DNA from: Closterium sp. Naga37s-1
Taxonomy: Eukaryota; Streptophyta; Zygnematophyceae; Desmidiales; Closteriaceae
Length of the DNA: 64,000 bases
Direction of reading: 5' to 3'
NCBI GenBank assembly: GCA_947471745.1
Contig: CANJKZ010000723.1
Location: 6,055,001 to 6,119,000, forward strand
Position 1 is the first letter of the stretch. The number at the start of each line of letters is the position of its first letter. Position numbers and translations under genes: made by a program. Under the pieces are notes generated by a model. It searched no databases and was not told the origin of the DNA. It was given only the letters and a program-made list of their open reading frames with translations. Below, piece after piece: positions 1-10,086 of the stretch.

Positions 1-425
1 TTACTCTTGGTACCAACATATAAGTAAGAAACGCACTTCCTATAAGTAAAGCCATGTGGGTAAGTAACGGACTTACTTAAAGTACCAAATTATACACTTA
101 CTCTTAGTACCAACGTTATCGATAAGTAACGCATTGACTCTTAGAACAAATCATATGGATAATAATGCACTTACTCTTAGTATCTACCTTATAAGTAAAT
201 AACGCATTGAGTCTTTGAACCAACCATATGGGCAACTAATGCACTTACTCTTAGTACCATCCATTTGGGTAAATAACGGATTTACTCTTAGTTCCAACCA
301 TATGAATATGTAATAGGCTTACTCTTAGTACCAACCATATGAGGAGGTAACGCATTTACTCTTCGTCCCAACCATATGGGTGTAACATCTATAACATTGC
401 CACCAACCATATCAGAAAGTAACAC
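1..425 (+). repeat. 37-bp satellite array S1
   Basis: Degenerate tandem repeats of about 37 bp, each with a unit close to ACCAACCATATGGGTAAGTA followed by a CGCACTTACTCTTAGT-like half. The core CCATATGG is palindromic. Units differ by point changes and small indels, so the array is old or was never homogenised. No coding capacity is credible; open frames here are by-products of the repeat. The same monomer forms five more arrays in the window, in both orientations. Confidence 0.9.
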
Positions 426-1390
426 AGTTTTGTTCTATTGCCAATGATATACTCCGAAATGCCAACTTTCTCCATGCGAAATCAATGGGAACATACTTGC
501 CTACGCATAATTGTGTAGCCCATACTTGCCCACGGGACTCCATGAAAACTCGCGGCGATTTACGATCATGACAACTTATGACCACAGGCGACAGTTCATG
601 AAAACTCCTGAGCAGTTCGCGTTGTTACCGATGAAATTACGAATTCGTCGGAATTACTCTCGCACTATTCGCACAGCTTTGAATGTAGTCGCGCGCCCAA
701 CGAAACACCCCGCGGCGAATTTATCCTCGGCAAGTGAGGACAAAACACTCGCGCGTGTGGCCAAAACAGTCGTGGGTCAAGGCTCGCGGCCTCAGGCCGC
801 GCGTGTGCCTCGACTGGCACCCTTCGGCCCTTGCTCCTATGATTGCGCAACAGAGCTCGGGGTCATGGCCTCGAGCCTTGACCAGCGCAAGACTTAGACA
901 AAGGGGCTGGTCAAAATCTCGAGCCCCACACCCAGCACACCAGAAACTCACCATGAGGTACACAGAAATTCATGAAGAAAACATAAACAAGCCTGAACAA
1001 ACATGAACGAAACATAAACAGTCATGAACGAACATGATCCTACATGAACGCTCATGAACGAACAAGAACAGCACACGAACTCTCATGAACAGGACGCGAA
1101 GGTCCATGAACACTCATGTACCCTCGGAACTTCACACACATTCATGAAACGCCACGAACACACGAAACACACACGAACAATCATGAAAACTCATTAATGC
1201 AACCTCACACTTAAATGCACATAACTTATGAACCGCTAAGGCGATTCATAAACCGTAAACGCTCAAATGCAAACCACACAAATGCGCATTCCACACGACA
1301 CAAATTATCTTTAAAACAATACCTTCAAATTTCACCTTGCTCGACAAATAGGCGACAGGTTGTCGTGCAAAATACGTTTTGCACCCAACA
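426..1390 (-). repeat. Decayed inverted D-type solo LTR
   Basis: Read on the minus strand this starts at 1390 with TGTTGGGTGCAAAACG and an inverted repeat GTGCAAAA...TTTTGCAC, then follows the layout of the D LTR at 38231-39733: a CGACAACCTGTCGCC-like stretch, a block of ATGA/TCATGAACG microrepeats (about 960-1200), and a GTCAA-rich segment with GCGCGTGTG motifs (about 740-930). It sits inside satellite, which continues on both sides. The distal boundary near 426 is approximate because the terminal CA and target duplication are not recognisable. No internal retrotransposon sequence adjoins it, so solo LTR is the likeliest reading. Confidence 0.6.
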
Positions 1391-2410
1391 ATAAGCACGT
1401 AACGCACCTACTTTTTGTACCAATCAGGTGGGTAATTAACCAACTTGTTCTTGGAACCAACCATATGTGTAAGTCACGCACTTACTCTTAGTACCAACAA
1501 TATGGGTAAGTAACGCACCTCCTCCTAGTACAACCATGTGGGTGGGTAATGTTTTTTTTGTTGCCAACCATATGGGTAAGTAATGGATTTACTATTTGTA
1601 CCAACCATATGGGTAATAATGCACTTACTCTTGGTACCAACCTTATTGATAAGTAATGCATTGACTCGTAGAACCAACCATATGGGTAGGAAATGCATCA
1701 ACTCTTTACCAACCATTTGGGAAAATAACGCATAACCATATAGATAAGTAACGCATTACTCTTGGTACCAACTATATGGGTAAGTAACGCACTTTCTCTT
1801 ATTACCAACCATATGTGCACGTAACACGCTTACTCTCAGTAGCAACTATATAGGGAGGTAACACATTTTCTATTGCTATTAGCCATATCGGTAATTAACA
1901 CATTTATTATTGGCACCAACCATATCGGTAAGTAACGCATTTATTTTGGACACCAACCATATGGGTAAGTAGCGCATTTACTCTTAGTACAAACCATTTG
2001 GGTAAATAGCGCAATTTCTCTTGTTATCAACCACATATCGGTAGGTAACGCTCATATTTTTAATACCATCCATATGGTCCAGTAACGCATCTACTTTTAG
2101 TACCAATCATATGGGTAAGTAATGCATTGAATCTTAAAACCAAGTATATGGGTAAGTAGTGCACTTACCCTTAATAGCAACCATTTGGGTAAATAGTCAC
2201 ACCTACTCTTGGTACCAACCATATAAAAAAGTAACCAACCATTTTTTTGTACCAAACATTTGGGTACATAACGCACTTACTTCTAGTATCAACCATGTGG
2301 ATAATCAACGTATTGACTCTTAGATACAACCGTATAGGTAAGTAATACACTGCTTTTTAGTACCAATCATTCGTGTAAAAAACGCCTTCATACGTGGTAC
2401 CAACCATATA
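1391..2410 (+). repeat. 37-bp satellite array S2
   Basis: About 27 degenerate copies of the same ACCAACCATATGGGTAAGTA-type monomer as at 1-425, in the same orientation. It is probably the continuation of S1 beyond the inserted LTR. It ends abruptly at 2410, where GTCGAC-rich family A LTR sequence begins. No gene seen. Confidence 0.9.
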
Positions 2411-2866
2411 TCGTCGACCGTCGCACTCCTCCGCAGAACCTCGTCACCCAGGTAACCTGGTCGAACGGGCAACCACGTCGACCAGCTGCTTCTTAACGTG
2501 CTCGTCGACCACCCAAGTCGACGGCCACCTCTAGTCCCTCTCCATTGGTCGACCAGCTCCAGGTCAACGACATTTCTGGTCGACCAGCTCCAAGTCGACC
2601 AGCACACCTGTCACCCGACCACACTCTGTCAGCATCCCCTAGTCGGCGTCACCCAAGTCGATGCCCTCCACCGGTCGACTTCCCAAGTCGACCACCCGAA
2701 GTTGGCGCCCTCCCAAAGTCGGCGCCCTTGTAGTGGCCTCCATGCAGGTCGACCAAACCCGTCGACCAGCTCGCCCACTGCTGCAGGTCGGCTGCACTTA
2801 TTTCATCCGACCACGAAGTCGGCTCTGCCCAAGCGAGGACGGGGCCTTCCACAACTCCTGTTGACA
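2411..2866 (-). repeat. Inverted 3' LTR fragment, family A
   Basis: On the minus strand this begins at 2866 with TGTCAACAGGAGTTG and the GGCCCCGTCCTCGCTTGGGC block that opens every family A LTR in the window, followed by GTCGACC-rich sequence. It is cut at 2411 against satellite, so the 3' half of the LTR is missing. A purine run lies just upstream on the minus strand (2867-2875) and a copia pol C-terminus beyond that, which makes this a 3' LTR. It forms an inverted repeat with the forward A LTR starting at 3146. Confidence 0.85.
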
Positions 2867-2994
2867 CTCCCCTGCCGAGTTCACGCTTGGGCCCCCAGCC
2901 CACACGGTAGCACTACTCGGGGAATAGCTCCTCGACGTGCACCCAACACACAGCACGCCGGTCACCGCACAAGCCATGCCAAAGGGCATAGGAC
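2867..2994 (-). other. A-element 3' untranslated region with polypurine tract
   Basis: This lies between the pol stop codon (2995-2997, minus) and the LTR start at 2866. The minus-strand sequence next to the LTR is GGCAGGGGAG, a purine-rich tract in the position of the plus-strand DNA primer. Nothing else is recognised here. Confidence 0.6.
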
Positions 2995-3145
2995 CTACTG
3001 CTGCACGTCGTTGTCACCGTCGCCCACGTCGGCAAGGCGCACTTGGCCGATTGCGACGGAGCACCAGTTGAAGGCCGGATAGTGCAGCGCCTTCGTCAGG
3101 AAGTCGGCCGGCTGCTCAGCGGTCGGGATGTACTTCAGCGAAAAC
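2995..3145 (-). pseudogene. Copia RNase H C-terminal tail, family A
   Basis: The minus-strand frame encodes the end of a Ty1/copia polyprotein: the sequence KYIPTAEQPADFLTKAL is followed by about 30 residues and a stop at 2995-2997. The (A/P)DxLTKxL motif is the standard C-terminal landmark of copia RNase H. Only about 50 codons survive, because a forward family A LTR begins at 3146. The same tail occurs in damaged form at about 26910-26960. It is part of an A element lying opposite to the next one. It was once the enzyme that degrades the RNA strand during reverse transcription; here it is a non-functional fragment. Confidence 0.85.
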
Positions 3146-4103
3146 TGTCAACGGGACTTGTGTGTTGGCCCCGTCCTCGCTTGGGCGGAGCCGCCTTCGT
3201 GGTCGGGTATGAGGAGAGCAGCCGACCTGCAGCAGTGGGCGAGCTGGTTGATAAGGAGGTCGACCTGCACGGGGGCTACTGCACGGGCGCCGACTTCAGG
3301 GAGGTCGACCTGGAAAATCGACCTGCGGAGGGCGTCAACTTGGTGACGCCAACTTCGGGTAGCCGATTCAGGTGGTCGGCTGATAACGGTGCTGGTCGAC
3401 GTGGAGCTGGCCGACCAGGAATGACGTCGACCTGGAGCTAGTCGACCAGGGGTGTGGTCGACCTGGTGAGGTCGACGGGTGGTGGCCGTCGACTTGGGAG
3501 GTCGACGGGCACATGCAGAAGCAGCTGGTCGACGTGGTTGCCCGGTCGACCAGGTTACCTGGGTGACGAGGTTCTGCGAAGGAGTGCGACGGTCGCCCAG
3601 GCGATGTTGGCGAGACCGACCTCGGTGGTGGTATCCTGAGGTCGACGTGGCGGATCAGGTGCAGTCGTCAGCACGAGGACAACTTGGTGTGTGCGCTGTG
3701 TAGGTGACAAGGCTCAGCATGCCACTCATCTGCGAGCACCTGCGAAGCTGGTGCGATGCTGTACTGCGGGAGCTACGCTGGCAAGCCGTCAACCTGCAGC
3801 GTTGGCACGCCGTCGACTTTGCAGTGATGGAGCGCGGTCGACCAAGTCGTGCTGGAACGCAGTCGACCATGCTGCACTGGCAGTCGACTGACCTAAATGC
3901 TAGCTCTGATGGAGTATTGTGTTGCCAACCTGATTGTACCATTCTTGTCAACTTTCTCTAGTGAAACTCTTGCCAAATTGCCCCGTGAACTAGCAAGCAG
4001 TGTGTGCACTAGGAAAACGACTAAGGAACAACAAACACTGAGATCACACGAGCACCCGGGCCTAGCCCGTAGTCTAGCTCCTGTTGTAGTAGTTATCACC
4101 GCA
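3146..4103 (+). repeat. 5' LTR, family A (element A1)
   Basis: A 958-bp LTR starting TGTCAACGGGACTTG and ending GTTATCACCGCA, the TG...CA ends of the family. The interior is GC-rich and packed with GTCGACC motifs. The last 130 bp are shared closely with the LTRs ending at 13573, 33104, 54279 and 60934. It is a 5' LTR because primer-site-like sequence and gag follow. There is no matching left target duplication in the window, because the element's right end is lost. Confidence 0.88.
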
Positions 4104-4123
4104 TGGTGCGGTGAGCGTGGACG
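4104..4123 (+). other. Putative primer-binding site, family A
   Basis: Immediately after the LTR terminal CA the sequence is TGGTGCGGTGAGCGTGGAC. The opening TGG would pair with a tRNA CCA end. The same site follows the LTR ending at 13573 (TGGTGCGGTGAG), with a variant beside the inverted LTR at 37552. It is not the initiator-Met site used by B and D. I cannot name the tRNA from sequence alone. Confidence 0.5.
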
Positions 4124-4201
4124 GCACTCGACTTACCTTTCAGTGAGGTCGACGTAGTGGTCACTTACCCACGTTGCTCGTAGGCCGGCAGCCGTGCAGT
4201 C

Positions 4202-5640
4202 ACTAGAGTGTGTGTAGGTGACGCAGAGGTGATGAGCACCCTGAATACACAGCTGGAGGATGCGAGGAGACGCCATGAGGCCCTGGAGTACGGGGCGATA
4301 ACCTGGGCGGTCGTCGAAGCTGGGCTCCACTCCATGTGGGCGACAGGGCATCCCCCCTCTTGACCAGCTTCTCCTCGACCGGTAACCAACGAAGGCGGCG
4401 TCGACGTGGGCGTCAACGCAGGAGGTGGCCAAGTCGGCAGCAGTGCGGGAGGCTTGTCGAGGCAGCGTGGTGTGATTCACGCCGATGAAGTTAGCGGCGT
4501 TCAAGCGTGAGGGGTGCAGTCATCGGCGGCTGCAGGCTCCTTGCAAGGCGACGTCGGAGATCGACGAAGCGGATTATCACCAATCTCGGCGATCCAGGTG
4601 ACGGCGGGCGGGATTGCACCGAGCTACAGCTACTTCAAGTTTACGCTGGACAGGATCTTGGTCACCCCGCCGCTCGTTGGTCGACTAGACATTCTCACCT
4701 GGAAGGAAGCCATCGAGCCCCAGCGATGGCCAGGCTGATCAGCTTTGCTCGAGGCACCGTGGACGACCCCGACGTGCGTGCGGAGTTTCACGTCGTGCAG
4801 CTGTTGACCTTCATGGTCATCTCACAGTGCTGCTCTTCGGGCGAACAGATTGCCTTGAAGTGGTGGCGAGAGTACCTCGACGCCGGCCACCGGGCGTGGC
4901 ACTTCATCGAGTCGACCTACCAAGTCACCGACGACTTGTTCATCGCTGGAGGGGCAGCTGACGCACGTGCGTATGGGCGACGAGGAGACGGCGACTGACT
5001 ACTGCAACCGAGCTCGGCGAATTCTCGCCACCATCAGGATGGCTGGCGCGCAGTACTCGACGGCGTCGTACGTCACCCATGTTGTGCAGGGACTCTTGAG
5101 CAGCTACAACCTGCTGAAGCGGCTGTCCATGGCGCCGGGCACGAGGGCGACGCTCAACGAGGACAACTTGACCTCGTACATCATGCAGGACGAGGCGATG
5201 CAGGAGGCTGAGCGGTCCCAGGAGCTTTTGGCCCAGTCGCACTTCGTCACCCCGGCGAAGCAAGGAGGTCGACCGGGGCAGCGCGGACAGTCTGGCGGCG
5301 GTGGTAGCAGTGGGTGGAAGCCGGCCAAGGAAGTCGACAAGAAGAAGTCGACCAAAGAAAGCGGTCGAGGAGGAGGTCGACGTCGGGAGTGTTGGCTGTG
5401 CGGCGACCCCGACCACCTCTCCTTCGAGTGCCTCGACCGCAGTGACTCTGGCGACGACGACGCCAAGGGAGGCAGCGGCAGGTCTGGGAGCCGTTGTCCT
5501 CGTCGAGGAGGGAACAAGCCGCGCAAGGAGACGCAGTCGATCAAGTCGACCTCGGCGAAGGACGCCGACTCCTCCGCTGGCGGCAATGCGCGGGACGACA
5601 AGACACAGCGTCGTGCTCGCTGGTCGGCGTCGTGGAGCCG
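4202..5640 (+). pseudogene. Family A gag with zinc knuckle (A1)
   Basis: Remnant of the copia capsid/nucleocapsid region. A start resembling that of the inverted copy at 56195 lies at 4514 (MQSSAAAGSLQGDV...). Frames then shift: 4514-4735, a frame to 4998, and 4967 onward. Recognisable parts are WKEAIEP, the capsid stretch DAGHRAWHFIESTYQVTDDLF, then MGDEETATDYCNRARRIL..., of UBN2/copia-gag type, and a CCHC zinc knuckle CWLCGDPDHLSFEC at about 5392-5433 (C-X2-C-X4-H-X4-C, all ligands present). Basic Gly/Lys/Arg stretches flank the knuckle. Upstream, 4202-4360 is a second short gag-leader frame. Gag would package element RNA in cytoplasmic particles, but at least two frameshifts make this copy non-functional. 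Confidence 0.85.
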
Positions 5641-6060
5641 ACCGTCTCGCTGGCGCCGGAGGCCAGGGAGGACTTCCAGGCAGTGGCGGCAGCTGTGCAG
5701 GCGAACCCGGCGGTGGTCCTGCTCGACAGCGGCTGCTCCCACCACCTGATGGGGAGGAAGGAGGTCTTTGTCGACCTGTAGCTAAGCGACGACATCAAGC
5801 ACGTGCGCGGCTTCAATGGGGCGCTGCAGGACGTCCAGGGCCGCAGCATTGTCGCTTTGCAAAGGGAGGCTAGAAAGCAAGTGCTCATCCCCGACGTGCT
5901 CTACGTCCCGGGTGTGTGGGCGAACCTGCTTTCGGCCGGCCAGCTGAAAGAGAACGGCGTGAATCTGCAAGAGGACGGCAACAGGATGTTGCTCGTCTCG
6001 GCGGCCGGAGACGTCCTCGGTCGGGCGTCCTACACGGGGCGTGTCCTCTGCACCGATCTG
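5641..6060 (+). pseudogene. Family A aspartic protease domain (A1)
   Basis: The frame reads CSLVGVVEPTVSLAPEARED, about 17 more residues, then VLLDSGCSHHLMG. DSG is the retroviral-type aspartic protease active site, and copia families usually have DSGAS(S)HM here. A stop (TAG, 5779-5781) directly after FVDL breaks the frame. The domain then continues as DDIKHVRGFNGALQDVQGRS..., VLIPDVLYVPGVWANLLSAGQL, the usual copia protease-to-integrase linker. The enzyme would cut the gag-pol precursor. Inactive by the in-frame stop. Confidence 0.85.
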
Positions 6061-6851
6061 CGTCTCTGCTCAACGAGGTCGACGTCACCCACGGTGAAGG
6101 TCGTCTCGGCGACGAAGTCGACGCTAGACAGGCTGCATACGCGGCTTGCACACGTCGGCATGGACACCATCCGGAGCTCCGCGAAGCATGAGGTCGACAC
6201 CGGGCTGGACCTCAAGTCGGCGTCGGGCGCTGACTCACCGTGTGTCTCGTGCGTCGATGGGAAGCTGGCGCGGCACACCTTCCCCAACCAAGGCTCCGAC
6301 GCCAACGATGTGCTGGCCGTCGTGCACATCAACCTGGCCGTCGTGCACATCAACATGTGGTTGTCAAGGACAGCAGCTTGTACTTCTTACTGCTGAAGGA
6401 CCGGAAGACCCGCTACATGTGGGTGAGGCCGGTCGCCAAGAAGTCGGATGTACTGCGGGAGTTCCAGAAGTGGCTAGTGTTGGTGGAGCGGCAGGCGAAG
6501 AGGTCGGTGCTGATGCTTCGCTCTGACCGAGGAGGGGAGTTTCTCGGCCGGGCGTTCACCGACTTCGTGGACGGCAAGGGGATCGTCTACGACCTTACCT
6601 GCCCGTACACCTTGCAGCAGAACGGCATGGCGGGGCGCGAGATGAGGACGGTGGTGGAGTCGGTGCGGACGATGCTGCTGCACATGGGCGTGCAGCACCA
6701 ACGGTGGCACCTCGCTCTCCGTCAGGCCATCGGGGTCCGCAACTGCCTGGTGAGGTCGACACTGCCATTGGGGACGATGCCGTACTAGCTGCTAACCGGG
6801 CAGAAGCTCGACTTATCGCTGGCACGTGTGTGGGGCTGCATGGCGCAGTTC
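6061..6851 (+). pseudogene. Family A integrase, truncated (A1)
   Basis: Copia integrase (DDE recombinase that joins element cDNA to host DNA). The N-terminal zinc-binding part is at about 6110-6285 (LHTRLAHVGMDTI..., CVSCVDGKLARH). Next is a 21-bp tandem duplication at about 6313-6354 (LAVVHIN twice) that breaks the start of the core. The core continues as SLYFLLLKDRKTRYMWVRPV, the second catalytic Asp in RSDRGGEF, and QQNGMAGREMRT with the Glu region. A stop follows TMPY at 6787-6789. At 6852 the coding sequence ends against a family B LTR, so RT and RNase H are absent. Confidence 0.85.
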
Positions 6852-7098
6852 TGTTGGGTGCAAATTCACATTGCACGACATCCCGCCATCTGTTTGTATG
6901 AGTATGCGTGTGCGAATGCATTTGTGTGTGAATGGTGTGTTTGTGTGTTTATTCGATTTCGCAATTTTTGCTTGAAGCATTTGTAGGTACTCGTGTGTTG
7001 TGTGCTTCGGCACAAAATTGTACGCGCTATGAAGAGTGCAAGCAGAAAGGACGAACTGGCAAAGGAACCCAAGATGGAAGCTTTGCAGTTTGGTTACA
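6852..7098 (+). repeat. 5' LTR fragment, family B
   Basis: Starts TGTTGGGTGCAAATTCAC and matches the first about 240 bp of the B LTR at 11610 nearly base for base, including the segment ending CCCAAGATGGAAGCTTTGCA. It then passes directly into gag codons at about 7099, so the rest of the LTR, the primer site and the gag N-terminus were deleted. The left flank is interrupted A1 integrase. No target duplication matches the right end at 12971. Confidence 0.85.
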
Positions 7099-7715
7099 AC
7101 GTTGATGCTGGAGAGGGAGCTGGCCGCGTTGAGCTTGAGCAAAGGAGAGCCAGTGCAACCTGTCATGGACAAAATGCGCTACAACTATGCGATGTTGGCC
7201 ACCGCGGGGTTCACCAACCCGGAGCAGACCAAGTGCTTGAAGATGCTATCGCTGCTTCCTGAATCGAGGCTTCAATTCACAAGCAGATTAAGCCTGCCGC
7301 ATAAACCAAAGCTCGTGGACACTCGAGTGGGTGCGGACAAAGATTTCGGAGGAGTTCCGTCGCCGCCAACTGAGGGGTGGAGACAACGGCAGCAGCGGCT
7401 ACGGGATGCAAGGGAGCAGACTTGGCAGAGTACGTGGCTTCGGTGGTGCTGGGCGCGGTGCAAAGAAGGAAGATGACTCCAACGACCAACAAGGAGGTAC
7501 CAGTTGGGGTCATGGTGGGAAATCTGGACGTGGGGGCAGATCGGGTGCTAGTGGCAAAATGAAAGGGAGCTTTTGGTATTGTGATAAAAGGGGCATCCCT
7601 GGTCCTTGTGTTATAAGAAACCCGATGGATGGGGCCCCCAGAATCGCCATCAGGATGGCGGCGCGCGGATCAACCAGAGAGGCTCACGAATATGGTTACT
7701 GTTTCGTCCGATGAT
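7099..7715 (+). pseudogene. Family B gag, N-truncated
   Basis: Copia gag remnant. It opens inside the capsid with TLMLERELAALSLSKGEPVQ, then DKMRYNYAMLATAGFTNPEQTKCLKMLSLLPES. After a frameshift (about 7330) it continues RTKISEEFRRRQLRGGD and a Gly/Arg-rich tail. The zinc knuckle is degraded to FWYCDKRGIPGPC, with the first Cys and the His lost compared with CWFCEKVGHPWFKC in D. It is closely related to gag of D (19631-20317) and B2 (28240-28800). Non-functional. Confidence 0.85.
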
Positions 7716-8042
7716 TTCCCCAAAGGCAATGGCGGTGCTGAGAAGAAAAAGGAGCGCACTGGGGGCCAATTCTTCCATGTCGAAGACGAAGGGGAGCAAG
7801 GAGATGGCTTTGCCAAGGTTGGAGAAGAGCTGCACCCAGTGGACCTTTGGGTGTTGGACACAGGGGCCGCGTGGACGATGACGGTGCGCAAGGACCTGCT
7901 TGACAACCTACGCACTGCACCGATCAATAACGTGTGCTCTGCCTCTGGACATGTGTTGAAGGTGGCTGGTGCAGGACAAGCTGCGTTCAAGGGAGCGGAT
8001 GCCGGTGGTGCTGCACAATGTTCTGCTCGTCCACGACCTTAA
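7716..8042 (+). pseudogene. Family B aspartic protease domain
   Basis: The frame at 7629-8042 contains FFHVEDEGEQGDGFAKVGEE, then LHPVDLWVLDTGAAWTMTVRKDLL. DTGA is the aspartic protease active site and is intact here, unlike B2 (DTCA). The fold continues VCSASGHVLKVAGAGQAAFKGAD and then loses frame where the conserved LHDVLLVP-like segment should follow. The 340-bp duplicated region begins at this point. It would process gag-pol, but without an open downstream frame this copy is dead. Confidence 0.85.
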
Positions 8043-8690
8043 TGCCAACCTCATTTTCCTCTGTAAGCTTGCCAAGGCTGGGGTGAGTATCGTCACGGGT
8101 GAGGCTCACACGTACAAGGGGTAGCTGGGAAATCGGGTGATTTGGGATCCACATGAGAGCAAAGATGTGTACACATCCATGTGGCTGCAGCCGGCATTGG
8201 CGTAGTACGGTTGAGGGTAGGCTAGAGAGCGGTCTGCATCCCAGAAGGAGTGCAACGCCATTTTAGATGGGTTGGTGTCAAAGTTTCGGCCAGATCTGGG
8301 GAGACGGATTGGGCAACTGCACAGCGACGCTTGGGGCATGTGGCAATGCCTTTGCACGACGTTCTGCTCGTCCTGACCTCAAGGCAAATGTGATTTCCCT
8401 CCGTAAGCTTGCCAAGGCTGGGGTGAGCACTAGCAAGGGATGAGGCACGCACTTACAAGGGGCAGCTGGGCAATCGGGTGATTTGTGATCTGCACAAGAG
8501 TAAGGATGTGTACAGATCCATGTGGCTGCTGCCGGCGTTGGCGTGACACGGTGGGGAGCAGGCTAGAGAGGGATCTGCATCCCAAGGGGAGTGCAACGCC
8601 GTTGGAGGGGTTGGTGTGAAAGTGTCGGTCAGATCTGGGAAGACAGATTCGGCAACGGCACACCGACGTTTGGGGCATGTGGCAATGCCC
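8009..8690 (+). repeat. Direct duplication of about 340 bp inside family B pol
   Basis: Two direct copies, about 8009-8348 and 8349-8690. Both run from a TTCTGCTCGTCC...GTAAGCTTGCCAAGGC start, through GGGCAGCTGGG..ATCGGGTGATTTG, to a GGCATGTGGCAATGCC end. They cover the protease-to-integrase linker and the HRRLGH-type integrase N-terminus. They now differ at many positions. Both contain stops. B2 and D each have one copy, so the duplication is specific to this element. Confidence 0.85.
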
Positions 8691-9520
8691 TTGTTTGAAG
8701 GATGGAGCCATCAAGGGTTTGAAGCCACCCGATGATAAATGTGAAACCTATTTGCTTTCAAAATTCACCCGTTTTCTATTCCATAGCGTGGCTGGCAAGG
8801 AGCAAGAAGCCATTGGAGCTGGTCCACATAAACTTGGTGGGACTGCTGCCGGTTCAAGGGCATAAGGGGGAGCGGTATTTCGTCATGATTGTGGATCATT
8901 GGAGCAGACTCATGTGGGCATACCCGCTGAAGCAGGAGGACTACGCCGCCTTCACGATACGGGGCGATTGGCTGCCATTCGTGGAGAAGCAAGCGGAGTG
9001 TGTGGTGAAGCGGATTAGGGCAGACCGTGGTGGTGAGTTTCTTGGAGCTGAGATGACGACCTGGCACAAGAAGCAGGGCATCTAGGGGGAGCTGACCACG
9101 GCTTTTAGCCCATAGTCCAACGGTGCAGCAGTACGGGCGAACCGGACGATTCTGGAGACAGCTCGGGCGCTGCTAATAGAATCTGGTTTGGGGAATTCCA
9201 TGTGGCCTCATGCTGTCCGGCACGCTACCATGGCTAGGAACAGGGTGCTCACCAAGGTTGGTGATGATTCCTGGGTGCCGTTGGAGAGGTGGCTTGGGAG
9301 GAAGCCGCCGGTGGACATGCTGAGGGTGTTCGGTTGCATGGCAGTTGCCCACGTCCCTAAGAAGTATCAAAGTAAGTTGGGGGCGAGTGCAATCTAGTGT
9401 GTGCATTTGCGGCTCGCTGTTGAGAGCAAGGGATGGCTGCTGTAGGAACCACACAAGGGTATGTTGTTTGATAGCAGGGATGTGAAGTTTGTTGAGGGCC
9501 TAATGTATAGGGGCTGGAAG
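8691..9520 (+). pseudogene. Family B integrase core
   Basis: After the duplicated N-terminus the frame gives LLSKFTRFLFHSVAG, a shift, then LELVHINLVGLLPVQGHKGERYFVMIVDHWSRLMWAYPL. The first catalytic Asp (usually HxDxxGP) reads HINLVG here, so it is replaced. The second is intact in RADRGGEFLG. A stop (9083-9085) precedes the Glu region, where the usual AERANRT reads AVRANRT, losing the third catalytic residue. The C-terminal region NSMWPHAVRHATMARNRVLTKVGDDSWVPLE...DMLRVFGCMAVAHVP is well kept. Two of three catalytic acidic residues are gone. Confidence 0.85.
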
Positions 9521-10086
9521 AAAGAGCCGGAGGCCAAGGTATCACAAGAGATGGAGCGGATCACCATGCAGCTGGACCTGACTCCTAGTGTGTGGGAGGA
9601 GGGAGATGAGGCAGCTGCAGTGGGTGGTGATGAAGAGAGGGTACAGGAGACACCTGCTGGTGGAGGAGGTGGTATAGAGGCTAGTGGTAGCACAAGTGGA
9701 GCTGCTGGACCTGAGGGTGAGCAGCAGCAGGGCAAAGCTAAGGCTCCTACACTACCACAAAGGAAGAAGCCAAAGGGTGTTATTATGAAGGGGTGGGAGA
9801 CACCCGTCTCAAGGCCAGGACGTATCCGTATGGCCACTATGAAGCTGACTGCAGGAGCTGATGTAGCAGAGCAGCAGCTAGGGAACGAAGAGGCGTTGCT
9901 GATTCTGCCTCAAGGCTATGAACCGGATGAAGAGGACGAGCCGGCAAAATGTTTTTTTGCCCTTGCACTAGCTACCATGGAGGAGGCATTAGCTGGACCA
10001 GATAAGGACAAGTGGCTGGATTCTAGGGATGTTGACTACCAGAGCATGCAAGAGAATGGGACTTGGGAACTGGTGTTGCTGCCTTA
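9521..10086 (+). pseudogene. Family B pol linker between integrase and RT
   Basis: The open frame 9461-10087 encodes the end of integrase (DSRDVKFVEGLMYRGW), then an acidic and Gly-rich linker with EEGDEAAAVGGDEERVQETP and a basic segment PQRKKPKGVIMKGWETPVS. It then enters the RT N-terminus ATMEEALAGPDKDKWLDSRD, VDYQSMQENGTWELVLLP. A TAG at 10085-10087 interrupts the usual P.GKKAV. The linker resembles those of D and B2, confirming that the three families are related. Confidence 0.85.

Noticed and set aside
1..425. CRISPR array reading of the 37-bp repeats
   Set aside because: Units are contiguous, variable and have no spacers. There are no cas genes and the setting is eukaryotic.
2498..3082. 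194-codon plus-strand frame in GTCGAC-rich DNA
   Set aside because: It lies across an inverted A LTR and the antisense of a copia RNase H tail. Its residues reflect GTCGACC repeats, not a conserved protein.
4507..6396. Host retroviral-like gene domesticated from gag-pol
   Set aside because: The frames have stops and shifts, the LTR and primer site are present, and several equally decayed relatives lie in the window. Nothing points to conservation as a host gene.
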